A stretch of DNA of 64,000 nucleotides from the NCBI RefSeq assembly GCF_002975175.1, contig NZ_PCNZ01000003.1, positions 186,001 through 250,000 of the forward strand, in the 5' to 3' direction. Shown piece by piece: positions 52,489 to 60,105 of the stretch; the stretch's first letter is position 1; each line of letters starts with the position of its first letter. A program made the translations under genes and the position numbers. Under the pieces are notes generated by a model. That model saw nothing but the letters and a program-made list of their open reading frames with translations. It searched no databases and had not been told where the DNA came from. The DNA comes from Bacillus sp. MYb209 (GTDB taxonomy: Bacteria > Bacillota > Bacilli > Bacillales > Bacillaceae_G).

Positions 52489-53694
52489 ATGAATCATCTT
52501 TTAAAACGTTATAATAGGCCAATCCTCATTCGGTTGTTCGGTGAATTGTTAGTCCGGACGACTGAAGCAATGTTAGCTATCATTTTTATTGTTCACGTTA
52601 ATAAAGTGTTAAATAGTAATGTCATCGTTACAATGCTTCTTTTCGGATTACAGCCTCTCGCTGATATTGTGTTTACATTAATTGCTGGAGGTGTAACAGA
52701 TAAATACGGTCGTAAGAAAATCATGTTACTCGGCTTAGTTTTACAAGCTTTCGCCGTAAGTGGATTCGTTTTTGCTGAATCCGTCGCCTTTTTCGCCTTA
52801 TTGTATGTCGTAAATGGTATTGGCCGCTCTTTATATATTCCGGCACAGCGCGCTCAAATCGTTGACTTAACGAAGGAAGAACAACAGGCCGAAATATTTG
52901 CGGTTCTGCAAACGATGGGAGCAATTGGCTCTGTAATCGGCCCATTAATCGGTGCTTTTTTCTATAATAGTCATCCTGAGTACTTATTTATTGCACAAGG
53001 TGTGACTCTTACTCTTTATGCTGTACTCGTATGGACTCAGCTTCCTGAAACAGCTCCACTCATAAAAAACGTTAATAAAACTAAAGAAGTATATTCACCA
53101 AAACATTTTATTTCGAAACATTACGCTGTGTTTGGACTTATGGTTTCTACGCTACCTATTAGTTTTTTCTATGCTCAAACCGAATCGAACTATCGTATAT
53201 TCGCCGAAAGTGTATTTCCAGATTTTCTATTCGTACTCGTATTTATCTCAACTTGTAAAGCAGTCATGGAAGTTATTCTTCAAATTTTCCTTGTGAAATG
53301 GTCTGAACAGTTTTCTATGGCTAAAATCATTGTTATTTCCTATACTTGCTTTACTTTAGCTGCTATTGGCTACGGTTATTCCACAACAATATGGTCATTA
53401 CTCTTTACATTACTCTTTTTAGTAATTGGGCAAAGTATTGCTTTAAATCATTTACTACGATTCGTTTCACAAATGGCTCCAAGTCATAGACGTGGATTGT
53501 ACTTTTCTATTTACGGTATACATTGGGATATTTCAAGGACTTGCGGGCCTTTTGTAGGTGCACTATTATTAAGCAAATTTAGCGGCAGTACTCTATTTTA
53601 TATTTGTGCCTTCTTATTAATAATTGGCGGTATTATTCAAGCTTTTTTTGTTCAATCGTTAGAAAAAAACAAAGTAAAAGAGCTGTCCCTATAG
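52489..53694 (+). CDS. MFS transporter
   Basis: 401 residues with 12 predicted helices. Motif A is GGVTDKYGRKKIMLLG between helices 2 and 3, and the second half has a related SQMAPSHRRGLYFS segment. It is a single-component proton-coupled exporter or importer. The divergent SgrR-like gene suggests it exports a metabolite that the regulator senses, by analogy with the SgrR-SetA pair; the substrate is unknown. GGAGGAATT precedes the ATG. Confidence 0.88.
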   Translation: MNHLLKRYNRPILIRLFGELLVRTTEAMLAIIFIVHVNKVLNSNVIVTMLLFGLQPLADIVFTLIAGGVTDKYGRKKIMLLGLVLQAFAVSGFVFAESVAFFALLYVVNGIGRSLYIPAQRAQIVDLTKEEQQAEIFAVLQTMGAIGSVIGPLIGAFFYNSHPEYLFIAQGVTLTLYAVLVWTQLPETAPLIKNVNKTKEVYSPKHFISKHYAVFGLMVSTLPISFFYAQTESNYRIFAESVFPDFLFVLVFISTCKAVMEVILQIFLVKWSEQFSMAKIIVISYTCFTLAAIGYGYSTTIWSLLFTLLFLVIGQSIALNHLLRFVSQMAPSHRRGLYFSIYGIHWDISRTCGPFVGALLLSKFSGSTLFYICAFLLIIGGIIQAFFVQSLEKNKVKELSL

Positions 53695-53708
53695 GAACAG
53701 CTCTTTTA
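53677..53708. terminator. Bidirectional terminator
   Basis: AAAAGAGCTGT...ACAGCTCTTTT, overlapping the last codons of the MFS gene and shared with the converging lipoprotein gene. Confidence 0.82.
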
Positions 53709-53709
53709 T

Positions 53710-54414
53710 TTAACCTGCCATTTTATTAATACTATCCTCCGGTGAGAACACAGAAATATGATGTACTTTACCAGTTGATTCCGGAATAATGAATTTCAAT
53801 TCAAACTGGTTATTTACTTTGTAAATGTATATTTTGTCATTTCCATTTACTTTAACCGACGCCGGTTTTCCTAAAGCCTTTTCAACTTCTTGTAACGTAA
53901 TCACTTTGAGTTCTGAATGATAAGAGCGAACGTCAAAGACTTGCGATCCTTTATTAAAGCCAAATGATACATTTTTATTTGTAAAAGTCGCGTACATCCC
54001 GTTCCCTGCTTGCTCAGTCTTATCTGCTTTTCCCCACGCTTTTTCTATTTCCTCGATGTCACCTGTATGTGCTGCATATGGTACGTTAGGTACTTTTCCT
54101 TCTTTCGCTTGCTCAAATAAATCTTTAATATGGTTAATTGATTTTTGATTAACTACTGTATTTTTTGAATTAGAATCTGTTGATGGTTTTGCTGAATCTT
54201 GACCTTTTGGTTTTTCCACAGGTTCTTTCTCTTTTTTCGAAGCGGTGTCCTCGTTCTTTTTACTCATTTCTGACGAATCACTCTTTTCTTCTGTACTATT
54301 TTCTGATGTTGGGTTAGTTTGTTTCTTTTCCTCAGCGTTATTACACGCGGTTAGAGCCGCTACACACGTTAAAGTTAGGAAAAATATAAGCACTTTCATA
54401 CATACTTTCATCAT
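53710..54414 (-). CDS. YjgB-type lipoprotein (DUF4309)
   Basis: 234 residues. The lipobox is in LTCVAALTACNN, a Glu/Lys/Ser-rich disordered linker spans about 28-88, and a C-terminal DUF4309 domain has SINHIKDLFEQAKEGKVPNV and IEEIEKAWGKADKTEQ, ending in KLKFII-type strands. It is probably an extracytoplasmic lipoprotein of unknown role. GGGAGGCTG precedes the ATG. It is a single gene. Confidence 0.83.
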   Translation of the reverse strand: MMKVCMKVLIFFLTLTCVAALTACNNAEEKKQTNPTSENSTEEKSDSSEMSKKNEDTASKKEKEPVEKPKGQDSAKPSTDSNSKNTVVNQKSINHIKDLFEQAKEGKVPNVPYAAHTGDIEEIEKAWGKADKTEQAGNGMYATFTNKNVSFGFNKGSQVFDVRSYHSELKVITLQEVEKALGKPASVKVNGNDKIYIYKVNNQFELKFIIPESTGKVHHISVFSPEDSINKMAG

Positions 54415-54438
54415 TTTCAGCCTCCCTCTTCAACATAT

Positions 54439-54776
54439 TCACTTTTGTAACCATTCCATTACACTACTCTTCAAATTATTTTTTCTCCAAAAAGTAAGTG
54501 CTTCCGTTTCTCCAAAAGTATGGACTATATATGATGCTCCGAAATAATAACCAAGTCGGTTGTATCCGAAATAATACGAATGTCTTCTAGTTTTTCAGGG
54601 TACTTTTTAATTGCACTAGAAAGACGTTCTTCCTTCTTAGGACAGTGATAATTAAAATACTCTTCGAATACTTCTCGGTACATAGCATGATATTTGTTCA
54701 AGTCATGTAATCCTATATCATCGCTTTCCAAAAGCTTCAAAAAGCTTGGGATTGTATTGTTAATCATCTTATTCAT
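54439..54776 (-). pseudogene. Internally deleted gene (N- and C-terminal pieces joined out of frame)
   Basis: The N-terminal frame runs NTIPSFLKLLESDDIGLHDL to KKYPEKLEDIRIISDT, then ends after 10 aberrant codons at 54525. From exactly that point the +1 frame reads NRLGYYFGASYIVHTFGETE, then ALTFWRKNNLKSSVMEWLQK and a stop at 54439, which is clearly protein-like. An internal segment was deleted at ATACAACCGACTTGG (about 54550). The C-terminal part resembles the end of a predicted metallopeptidase-like protein, which is a guess. Confidence 0.65.
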
Positions 54777-54863
54777 CTCCTTGTATACACCTTCTCTCCA
54801 TACTCGTTATATCCTTTTTTATAACTTAAAATAAACTGTCACAAAAGCTCCTTTAAATGCTAA

Positions 54864-54902
54864 AAACCAGCAGGAAGTGATTAATCTTCCTTGCTGGTTT
54901 AA
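54864..54902. terminator. Orphan terminator-like hairpin
   Basis: AAACCAGCAGGAAG...CTTCCTTGCTGGTTT lies in the 54777-55014 gap with no gene directly before it on either strand. It may be left over from a deleted gene. Confidence 0.6.
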
Positions 54903-54972
54903 TTTTTTCTGAAATATAATTAAACAACCTGTCGCCATCAGAACTCCATTAAGATTCCCTATTTATATAATT

Positions 54973-55001
54973 AAAAAAGCTGTCCTATTTAAGGACAGCT
55001 T
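54973..55001 (-). terminator. Terminator of the 55015-55410 gene
   Basis: AAGCTGTCCT...AGGACAGCTT followed by T6 on the minus strand. Confidence 0.8.
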
Positions 55002-55014
55002 CAAATATGTATTT

Positions 55015-55410
55015 TTACACTTCGATAGATTTACCATCTTCAACGATATGGTAAAGTAAATGTGCTAAATGATGAATTGGACCATTTTCTTCCTCTTCTT
55101 CATTTGTCTCACCTTGGAATTCAAGATCATTTAAGTATAGTGCTAAAAATTGATAGAACAATTTCAAATCAAATCCGTAGCAAGCACTTGGTTCTTCATG
55201 ATCTCCTTCATATTGTAACATTAAGTATTGCTCGTTTCCTTCTGCATCTTCAGCATCAAAGAATACGAAGAAACCAACGTTTGTATCTAAATCAAATAGA
55301 TGACGAGTACCTTTTTCTGTTGCTTTATCGAAGTCCTCTTCACTTAATTTATGTACTGTTGTTGCCTTTGCATTATCCTCTTGATGAAAATTTACTGTAA
55401 ATGATTTCAA
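55015..55410 (-). CDS. Acidic cytosolic hypothetical protein
   Basis: About 131 residues from a TTG start at 55410, chosen because GGAGGTG lies 6 nt before it. The protein is very acidic: EDFDKATEKGTRHLFDLDTN, FFDAEDAEGNEQYLMLQYEGDHE, and a late EEEEEN stretch before HHLAHLLYHIVEDG. No family with a known function is recognised. It is a single gene with a terminator. Confidence 0.7.
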   Translation of the reverse strand: MKSFTVNFHQEDNAKATTVHKLSEEDFDKATEKGTRHLFDLDTNVGFFVFFDAEDAEGNEQYLMLQYEGDHEEPSACYGFDLKLFYQFLALYLNDLEFQGETNEEEEENGPIHHLAHLLYHIVEDGKSIEV

Positions 55411-55503
55411 TGCTGACACCTCCTGATTGTATAAAAGTAGCATAACAGATTAAACAACATAATACAAAGGGACTGCTCACAAATGTAAACAGCCCATTAC
55501 TAT

Positions 55504-55746
55504 TTATTTCCGTATAGCTCGTAATAAGAAGCTCACAATGAAAATTAATATTACTGCACCTATTAAAGCTGGAATAATTGCAAATCCCCCTATAACAGGA
55601 CCGAATTTACCAAGTAATAACGTACCAAGCCAAGAACCGATAATACCCGCAATAATATTACCAATTACACCGCCAGGTACATCCTTTCCAGTAATCAAAC
55701 TTGCAAACCATCCTAATATACCACCGACTATTAAATACCAAATCAT
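55504..55746 (-). CDS. GlsB/YeaQ/YmgE family membrane protein
   Basis: 80 residues with three short hydrophobic segments and the transglycosylase-associated pattern: WYLIVGGILGWFASLITG, GVIGNIIAGIIGSWLGTLLL and AVILIFIVSFLLRAIRK. Members are small stress-related inner-membrane proteins, often under general stress control. AAGGAGGTAATG supports the start. It is a single gene. Confidence 0.88.
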   Translation of the reverse strand: MIWYLIVGGILGWFASLITGKDVPGGVIGNIIAGIIGSWLGTLLLGKFGPVIGGFAIIPALIGAVILIFIVSFLLRAIRK

Positions 55747-55870
55747 ATCATTACCTCCTTTATTTTTGAACGATAAAAATTATAATTAGAAACAATTGCT
55801 TACCATTAGTTATGTTTCATTTTTCGTAAGTTATTCGTCTTATGAAAATCATTCAAATCTGCTCAACCTT

Positions 55871-56882
55871 TTAAGGACAATCTGGCTTCAATATTGTTCT
55901 CATAAATTCGTCTTTAAACGCTTGATAATTAAATTCAACGGCAATTCTTTGTATAGGACGATCATCAAACCTCGTCGGCTCAGCTATTTTTCTAAAATCT
56001 GCAACACTTTGACCTCTCGTTACATCATTTGTCGTACTTATCCAAACTGCTGATTTTTTATATTCAAAAATATCATCATTTATAAATGAAATGAACGGAA
56101 GTAAATCGTGAATCGGACTCCCAGCAATACCTGGATATTCTTTTTTGTAAAAGTTCTCGTAATAAAAATCGATCATTGGCTTAATAAGTTTCGCCTGTCC
56201 TGTTCCTTCTTTATCAATAATATCGACCATTTCAGGGGTGATAAGAGCGCGCTGCGTTACATTTAACGGATATATAGTAGCATTCTTCGCGTATTTCATA
56301 ACGATATTCGCCGCAATTGGATCGCCGTAAAAATTAGCTTCCGATACTGGTGTAACGTTTCCCGGAAAAAGAAAAGCACCACCCATTATATAATAAGAAC
56401 ATACTCGATTCATTAAATTGGGGTACAACAAAAATAATGTTGCAAGTGTTGTTAATCGTCCCGTCGCCACTATAATAATATCTTCTGGACAAGGCTCAAT
56501 TAATTTAATCAATTCACAAAAATTTTCTCTGTCACAAATTCTCATTTTCGGTGGAATAATTGGACCTAAACCGTGATCCCCATGAATTTCAGGGGAAAAA
56601 TAAAGGTTCTTCAGCTGTCATTGGTCTACTGGCACCTTCAATAATCTTCACTTTTGTAGCATAGTATCTTTCTAAAAAATAAACATTTTCCGTGACAATT
56701 TCCCGCGACACGTTACCATACTCTGCAACGATACCTATAATATCTAATTTGCATGTTTTATTCGCATAAATTAACGTTACTGCATCATCAATACCAAAAT
56801 CTCCGAAAAAAATTATTTTTTTATTAACTTTCCTCCCCCCTCTCCAGCATAATCTACTATCATTATTATGCGAAAAAGACAA
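55871..56882 (-). pseudogene. Frameshifted inosine/uridine-preferring nucleoside hydrolase
   Basis: The first frame has IIFFGDFGIDDAVTLIYANK (the acidic metal-site motif, here DFGIDDA), then EYGNVSREIVTENVYFLERY, and stops after EEPLFF at 56589. Dropping one T from the run at 56596-56600 gives SPEIHGDHGLGPIIPPKMRI and continues through IIIVATGRLTTLATLFLL to a stop at 55871. The combined length is normal for the family. The first AGGAGG-like site (near 56835) has no ATG behind it, only GTTAATAAAA, so the start may also be damaged. Confidence 0.82.
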
Positions 56883-56918
56883 GGTGGTGAAACGGAGATA
56901 ATTAAAAAAGCCGCCTAT

Positions 56919-57107
56919 TTATTTATTGGCGACTTCAATCTTCTTATACGATAAATACGCTAGTACATTTTTGCTTGAATCATATTTCGGATTATTCCCT
57001 TTTCTCGGTTCTCTCATATGTGTTTTTTCAAACCCAGGAATGTCAGGCATTTTCTCTAAAAATTCAAGCATCTCTTCCTCAGTTCCCTCAATACGTACAC
57101 GAATCAT
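56919..57107 (-). CDS. YvzF family protein (DUF3970)
   Basis: 62 residues: IRVRIEGTEEEMLEFLEKMP, then FEKTHMREPRKGNNPKYDSSKN and a final VLAYLSYKKIEV. This is the DUF3970/YvzF pattern, a small beta-alpha-beta domain of unknown function. It is a single gene between the broken nucleoside hydrolase and the methyltransferase. Confidence 0.75.
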   Translation of the reverse strand: MIRVRIEGTEEEMLEFLEKMPDIPGFEKTHMREPRKGNNPKYDSSKNVLAYLSYKKIEVANK

Positions 57108-57176
57108 TATTACTATTCCTCAATTCTCATTTTCTCTGTACTAAGTATATCGTACATCAGAAAGACTGCAAGAAAT

Positions 57177-57971
57177 TTATCTTTTTAATGTTGAACTTTT
57201 TTTGCATACAAACAGTGCCATTTCAGTATAGAACGATTCTATTTTATTGTTTTCAAATTGAATTTTGAAGAATTCCTGCATTTCATTTGATGTTTTCATC
57301 ATACACTCTGTTAACTTTACGCGTTTTTGCATAGGCACATCCATCATATCGCACCACCAGTCAAAATCGAACTTCTTGTCAAAAGTATGACATGACTGCA
57401 TTTGTAAACCATGTTTTTCTAATAAAGTAATCCATTCTGTTTTTTTCAAAGCTCGTTCATGGCCCGGATCTCGCTTCTTTTCGATAAAGTTATAAAATGT
57501 ATCAAATTCATTATTTTCTGGTGAAACATTATCAATTAATATAAATAATCCATTATATTCTAACGTACGATTTACTTCAAAAATAAATTGCAAAGGATCA
57601 ACAAAGTGATGTGCTGCAATTCGGCATGTAATTGTATCAAAGGATTCATCAGCAAATGGTAAATTTTCTGCATTTCCTGCTACAAATGATACATTTTCAT
57701 GCCCGTTCCCTTCTATAAAACCTTTTGCTTTTTCTAACATTTTTTCTGTTAAATCAAGAGCGACTACCGCTTTAAACATTGGGGCTAACAAATTTGCAAC
57801 ATGTCCACCACCAGTAGCAATATCAAGAAGACGAGTATTATGACGAGTTTCAACTTGCTGAACTACATATTGTAAATCCGGTCCATTTGCATGAATTTTA
57901 CTTTTCACATACTTCTCTGCATTACTACCAAATTGTTGTTTCACAAGTTCTTCTTTACTCATTTTTATCAT
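57177..57971 (-). CDS. Class I SAM-dependent methyltransferase
   Basis: 264 residues. SAM motif I is LLDIATGGGHVANLL near residue 48, motif II has VVALDLTEKMLEKA, and FVAGNAENLPFADESFDTITCRIAAHHF gives the motif II-III region. The C-terminal 90 residues are helical. It resembles YcgJ-type Ubi/menaquinone-like methyltransferases with unknown substrate. An internal ATG three codons in (57962) is an alternative start. Confidence 0.88.
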   Translation of the reverse strand: MIKMSKEELVKQQFGSNAEKYVKSKIHANGPDLQYVVQQVETRHNTRLLDIATGGGHVANLLAPMFKAVVALDLTEKMLEKAKGFIEGNGHENVSFVAGNAENLPFADESFDTITCRIAAHHFVDPLQFIFEVNRTLEYNGLFILIDNVSPENNEFDTFYNFIEKKRDPGHERALKKTEWITLLEKHGLQMQSCHTFDKKFDFDWWCDMMDVPMQKRVKLTECMMKTSNEMQEFFKIQFENNKIESFYTEMALFVCKKSSTLKR

Positions 57972-58182
57972 CTTCTTTCTATTGTTATTTACATATACGA
58001 TTCATTTAATTAATAAGTTCTCTTTACATATTTTCAAATCCTCTTTTAGTCTTATTTGTTACATACTCAAAACTTTATTCTTCTATACAAATCGTAGTAT
58101 TGGAGTGATTGAAGACTTAAATTATTAGGAGAAAACAAAGAAGGCTGTGAGAACTTATCCCCACAACCTCATAAAACGCCCC

Positions 58183-58557
58183 TTACATAAGGGTCCATTC
58201 ACATTCGTCTAAAATATGAATATTCTCTTGCAAATCCACATAGAATTCAATTTCATTATTAGTTGCCAATCTTGCAAACATTTCAGATTGATTCATACCA
58301 ACCCATATCCATTCTGCTGAACCATCAAGTACCTCATTCTTTACATTTTCTAACTTAACAAGTTCCAATCTCATAAATCTATTCTTATTAACCGTTTGCT
58401 TATCTATTAATCCATATTCTATCCCATTTTCTAATAATGAGATAAACTTCCCAGCGATTGGATGTTCGCGAACAATAAAATGATACTCCTTTTCATCTTT
58501 AGTTGCTACAATCAAACGAGAAATAGAAACATCAAATCCAGAATTCAGCATATGCAT
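58183..58557 (-). CDS. Hypothetical protein
   Basis: About 124 residues from the ATG at 58557, which follows AAAGGAGCTGATCAAT; a start 36 nt upstream has no ribosome site. Content: VSISRLIVATKDEKEYHFIVREHPIAGKF, ELVKLENVKNEVLDGSAEWIWVGMN and VDLQENIHILDECEWTL. It looks like an all-beta domain. No family is recognised. It lies upstream of the methyltransferase gene but separated from it by about 210 bp. Confidence 0.6.
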   Translation of the reverse strand: MHMLNSGFDVSISRLIVATKDEKEYHFIVREHPIAGKFISLLENGIEYGLIDKQTVNKNRFMRLELVKLENVKNEVLDGSAEWIWVGMNQSEMFARLATNNEIEFYVDLQENIHILDECEWTLM

Positions 58558-58704
58558 ATTGATCAGCTCCTTTAGTAGTTTCATGAACATCATAACATTT
58601 AAATATTAAAATTAAATTAATATAATGTAAAATTATAAAAGCTGATTTCTAATAGGAAATCAGCTTTTATACACTTGTAATATTTAAATTTTTGACAAAT
58701 CTAT

Positions 58705-58821
58705 TTATATTGTTTCTTTTTCTTCGTCATTTCCAGACATTAAGTTCCCTATAGCATCCGCAGTAACTTCAACTACAAATTCACAAATCCCTACTACAAC
58801 TTCTCCAACTACTTCCTCCAT
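58705..58821 (-). CDS. Small acidic protein (38 residues)
   Basis: The frame reads MEEVVGEVVVGICEFVVEVT, then ADAIGNLMSGNDEEKETI. AAGGAGGTAGAAAG is an excellent ribosome site. The central stretch is hydrophobic enough to be an amphipathic or membrane helix. It is too short to place in a family, but codon use and ribosome site favour a real gene. Confidence 0.6.
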   Translation of the reverse strand: MEEVVGEVVVGICEFVVEVTADAIGNLMSGNDEEKETI

Positions 58822-58996
58822 CTTTCTACCTCCTTGTTTTATGTAACTTATTTGTAGTATAGGAGATATTGGTTAATTTTAACTATCGGAAAAGGTGACA
58901 AAAACATTACAGATTTGTAAGCTATTTCAACGGTTTTGTGAATTTATACTTCTCCCCTTTGAAACTTTAAGTATTATTAACAACCAGATAGGTCAT

Positions 58997-59005
58997 CATA
59001 ATATA
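58997..59005 (+). promoter_or_regulatory. Possible SigK-type -10 box
   Basis: CATAATATA fits CATANNNTA, with AC about 16-17 nt upstream as in SigK -35 elements. It is 39 bp upstream of the 59044 small gene and parallels the CATATTTTA box before exsC. Confidence 0.4.
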
Positions 59006-59043
59006 AAGTATTTAAGAATCCTAATTTAAAGGAGGCGTGTAAA

Positions 59044-59196
59044 ATATACTACGTAAAATTAATTAAAGGTCAATCTTTCTATGCTTTTGATCATCGTTTT
59101 TTAATATCTCAAGAAGAAGCAGTTTCGGAGAAAATTTTTAATTACTTACGCCGTAATGAATTCTTTGAAGTGCGTAAAGAAGAATATTCTGCCTAA
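59044..59196 (+). CDS. Small protein (50 codons) with ATA at the start position
   Basis: AAAGGAGG lies 8 nt before ATA, and the frame that follows reads YYVKLIKGQSFYAFDHRFLI, then SQEEAVSEKIFNYLRRNEFF and a KEEYSA end. There is no ATG, GTG or TTG in frame near it. The coherent protein, ideal ribosome-site spacing and a terminator directly after argue for a gene. Either ATA is used as a rare start or the ATG was mutated and the gene is silent. The putative SigK box upstream suggests expression in the mother cell. Confidence 0.6.
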   Translation: MYYVKLIKGQSFYAFDHRFLISQEEAVSEKIFNYLRRNEFFEVRKEEYSA

Positions 59197-59201
59197 TGTA
59201 C

Positions 59202-59253
59202 AAAAAGCATCAAGAAACAACTCACAGTATTGTGATTCTTTCTTGATGCTTTT
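59202..59253 (+). terminator. Terminator of the 59044 small gene
   Basis: AAAAGCATCAAGAAA...TTTCTTGATGCTTTT with an inner CACAGTATTGTG loop stem. Confidence 0.85.
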
Positions 59254-59335
59254 ATATTATCGCCCCATATTCAACTTTATTCTCAATTCTATTAACATCT
59301 TCTAGTATATGTCCAAGCTAATTCATCGTTACTTT

Positions 59336-59344
59336 CATATTTTA
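59336..59344 (+). promoter_or_regulatory. Possible SigK-type -10 box of exsC
   Basis: CATATTTTA fits CATANNNTA and lies 21 bp before the exsC ATG. No clear -35 was found, and such a short leader is unusual, so this is tentative. Confidence 0.35.
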
Positions 59345-59365
59345 GTATATGAGGAGGTGACGAAC

Positions 59366-59800
59366 ATGACTCATATCATTGATTACCAAGCTACTCAACC
59401 AATAAATAAAACGGGTGAAACAACTTTTGTAATTCCCCATTCCCCAAACAAAGCAATTCTAGCAAGTATTAAATTGAAAATTTCAAGAAGCGATTCACGT
59501 AATAATCGAGTAGAATTAATCGCTACAGTTGGAGTTAAAGGTATAACTGATATATCACAAATATTATTTAGAATTTTCCGTGACAACACTGAAATTTTCA
59601 ACACGCAAGTAGGTATTGAATCTACAGATTCAGAGCAATTCTACGCTCAAACATTTCAAGCTATTGATAAAGATGTAAGCTGCGGGACTCACGAATATTC
59701 ATTAACTGTGGAAAATCTAACAAGTGCTGCAAGTGCAGACGTTGTTGGCCCTCTATCTTTTAGTGGTTTAGCTATTGGACAAGATCATAAGTGTTGCTAA
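59366..59800 (+). CDS. exsC: Exosporium protein ExsC-like
   Basis: 144 residues from the ATG at 59366, which follows GAGGAGGTGACGAAC. The sequence THIIDYQATQPINKTGETTF, then SPNKAILASIKLKISRSDSRNNRVELIATVGV and EYSLTVENLTSAASADVVGP, is that of exosporium protein C of the B. cereus group. It is a beta-rich structural protein of the spore's outer layer, made late in sporulation. It ends with a Cys-Cys pair, which may be cross-linked. It is a single gene with a terminator. Confidence 0.85.
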   Translation: MTHIIDYQATQPINKTGETTFVIPHSPNKAILASIKLKISRSDSRNNRVELIATVGVKGITDISQILFRIFRDNTEIFNTQVGIESTDSEQFYAQTFQAIDKDVSCGTHEYSLTVENLTSAASADVVGPLSFSGLAIGQDHKCC

Positions 59801-59830
59801 AGGAATCTATTGTTTGATGTTGCATTTGAG

Positions 59831-59867
59831 AAAAGTGAGACGTAGTAACTACGTTCTCACTTTTTTA
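59831..59867 (+). terminator. Terminator of exsC
   Basis: AAAAGTGAGA...TCTCACTTTTTT with an inner CGTAGTAACTACG palindrome. Confidence 0.85.
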
Positions 59868-60105
59868 TTTTCTCTATGTTTTTCTTTATTTTCAATTTGT
59901 ATTTAATCAAGAGTTTTTCACATTTTGAATTACTTATTTCATCATATAATTAATCAAATTTTCGACAAATCAAAAAGATTGAAATCCACTAATGAAACAC
60001 GTAATATAGACTCTGACTCTAAAAAAGGCGCGTTAAAAAATAATGAATAAATTAGGAGGTTTTATATACGAGTTTTTAATTTTAAAAGACTGAGAGGTAT
60101 TAATT

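Noticed and set aside
55796-56053. Plus-strand 85-codon frame
   Set aside because: It is antisense to the nucleoside hydrolase remnant and has no ribosome site.
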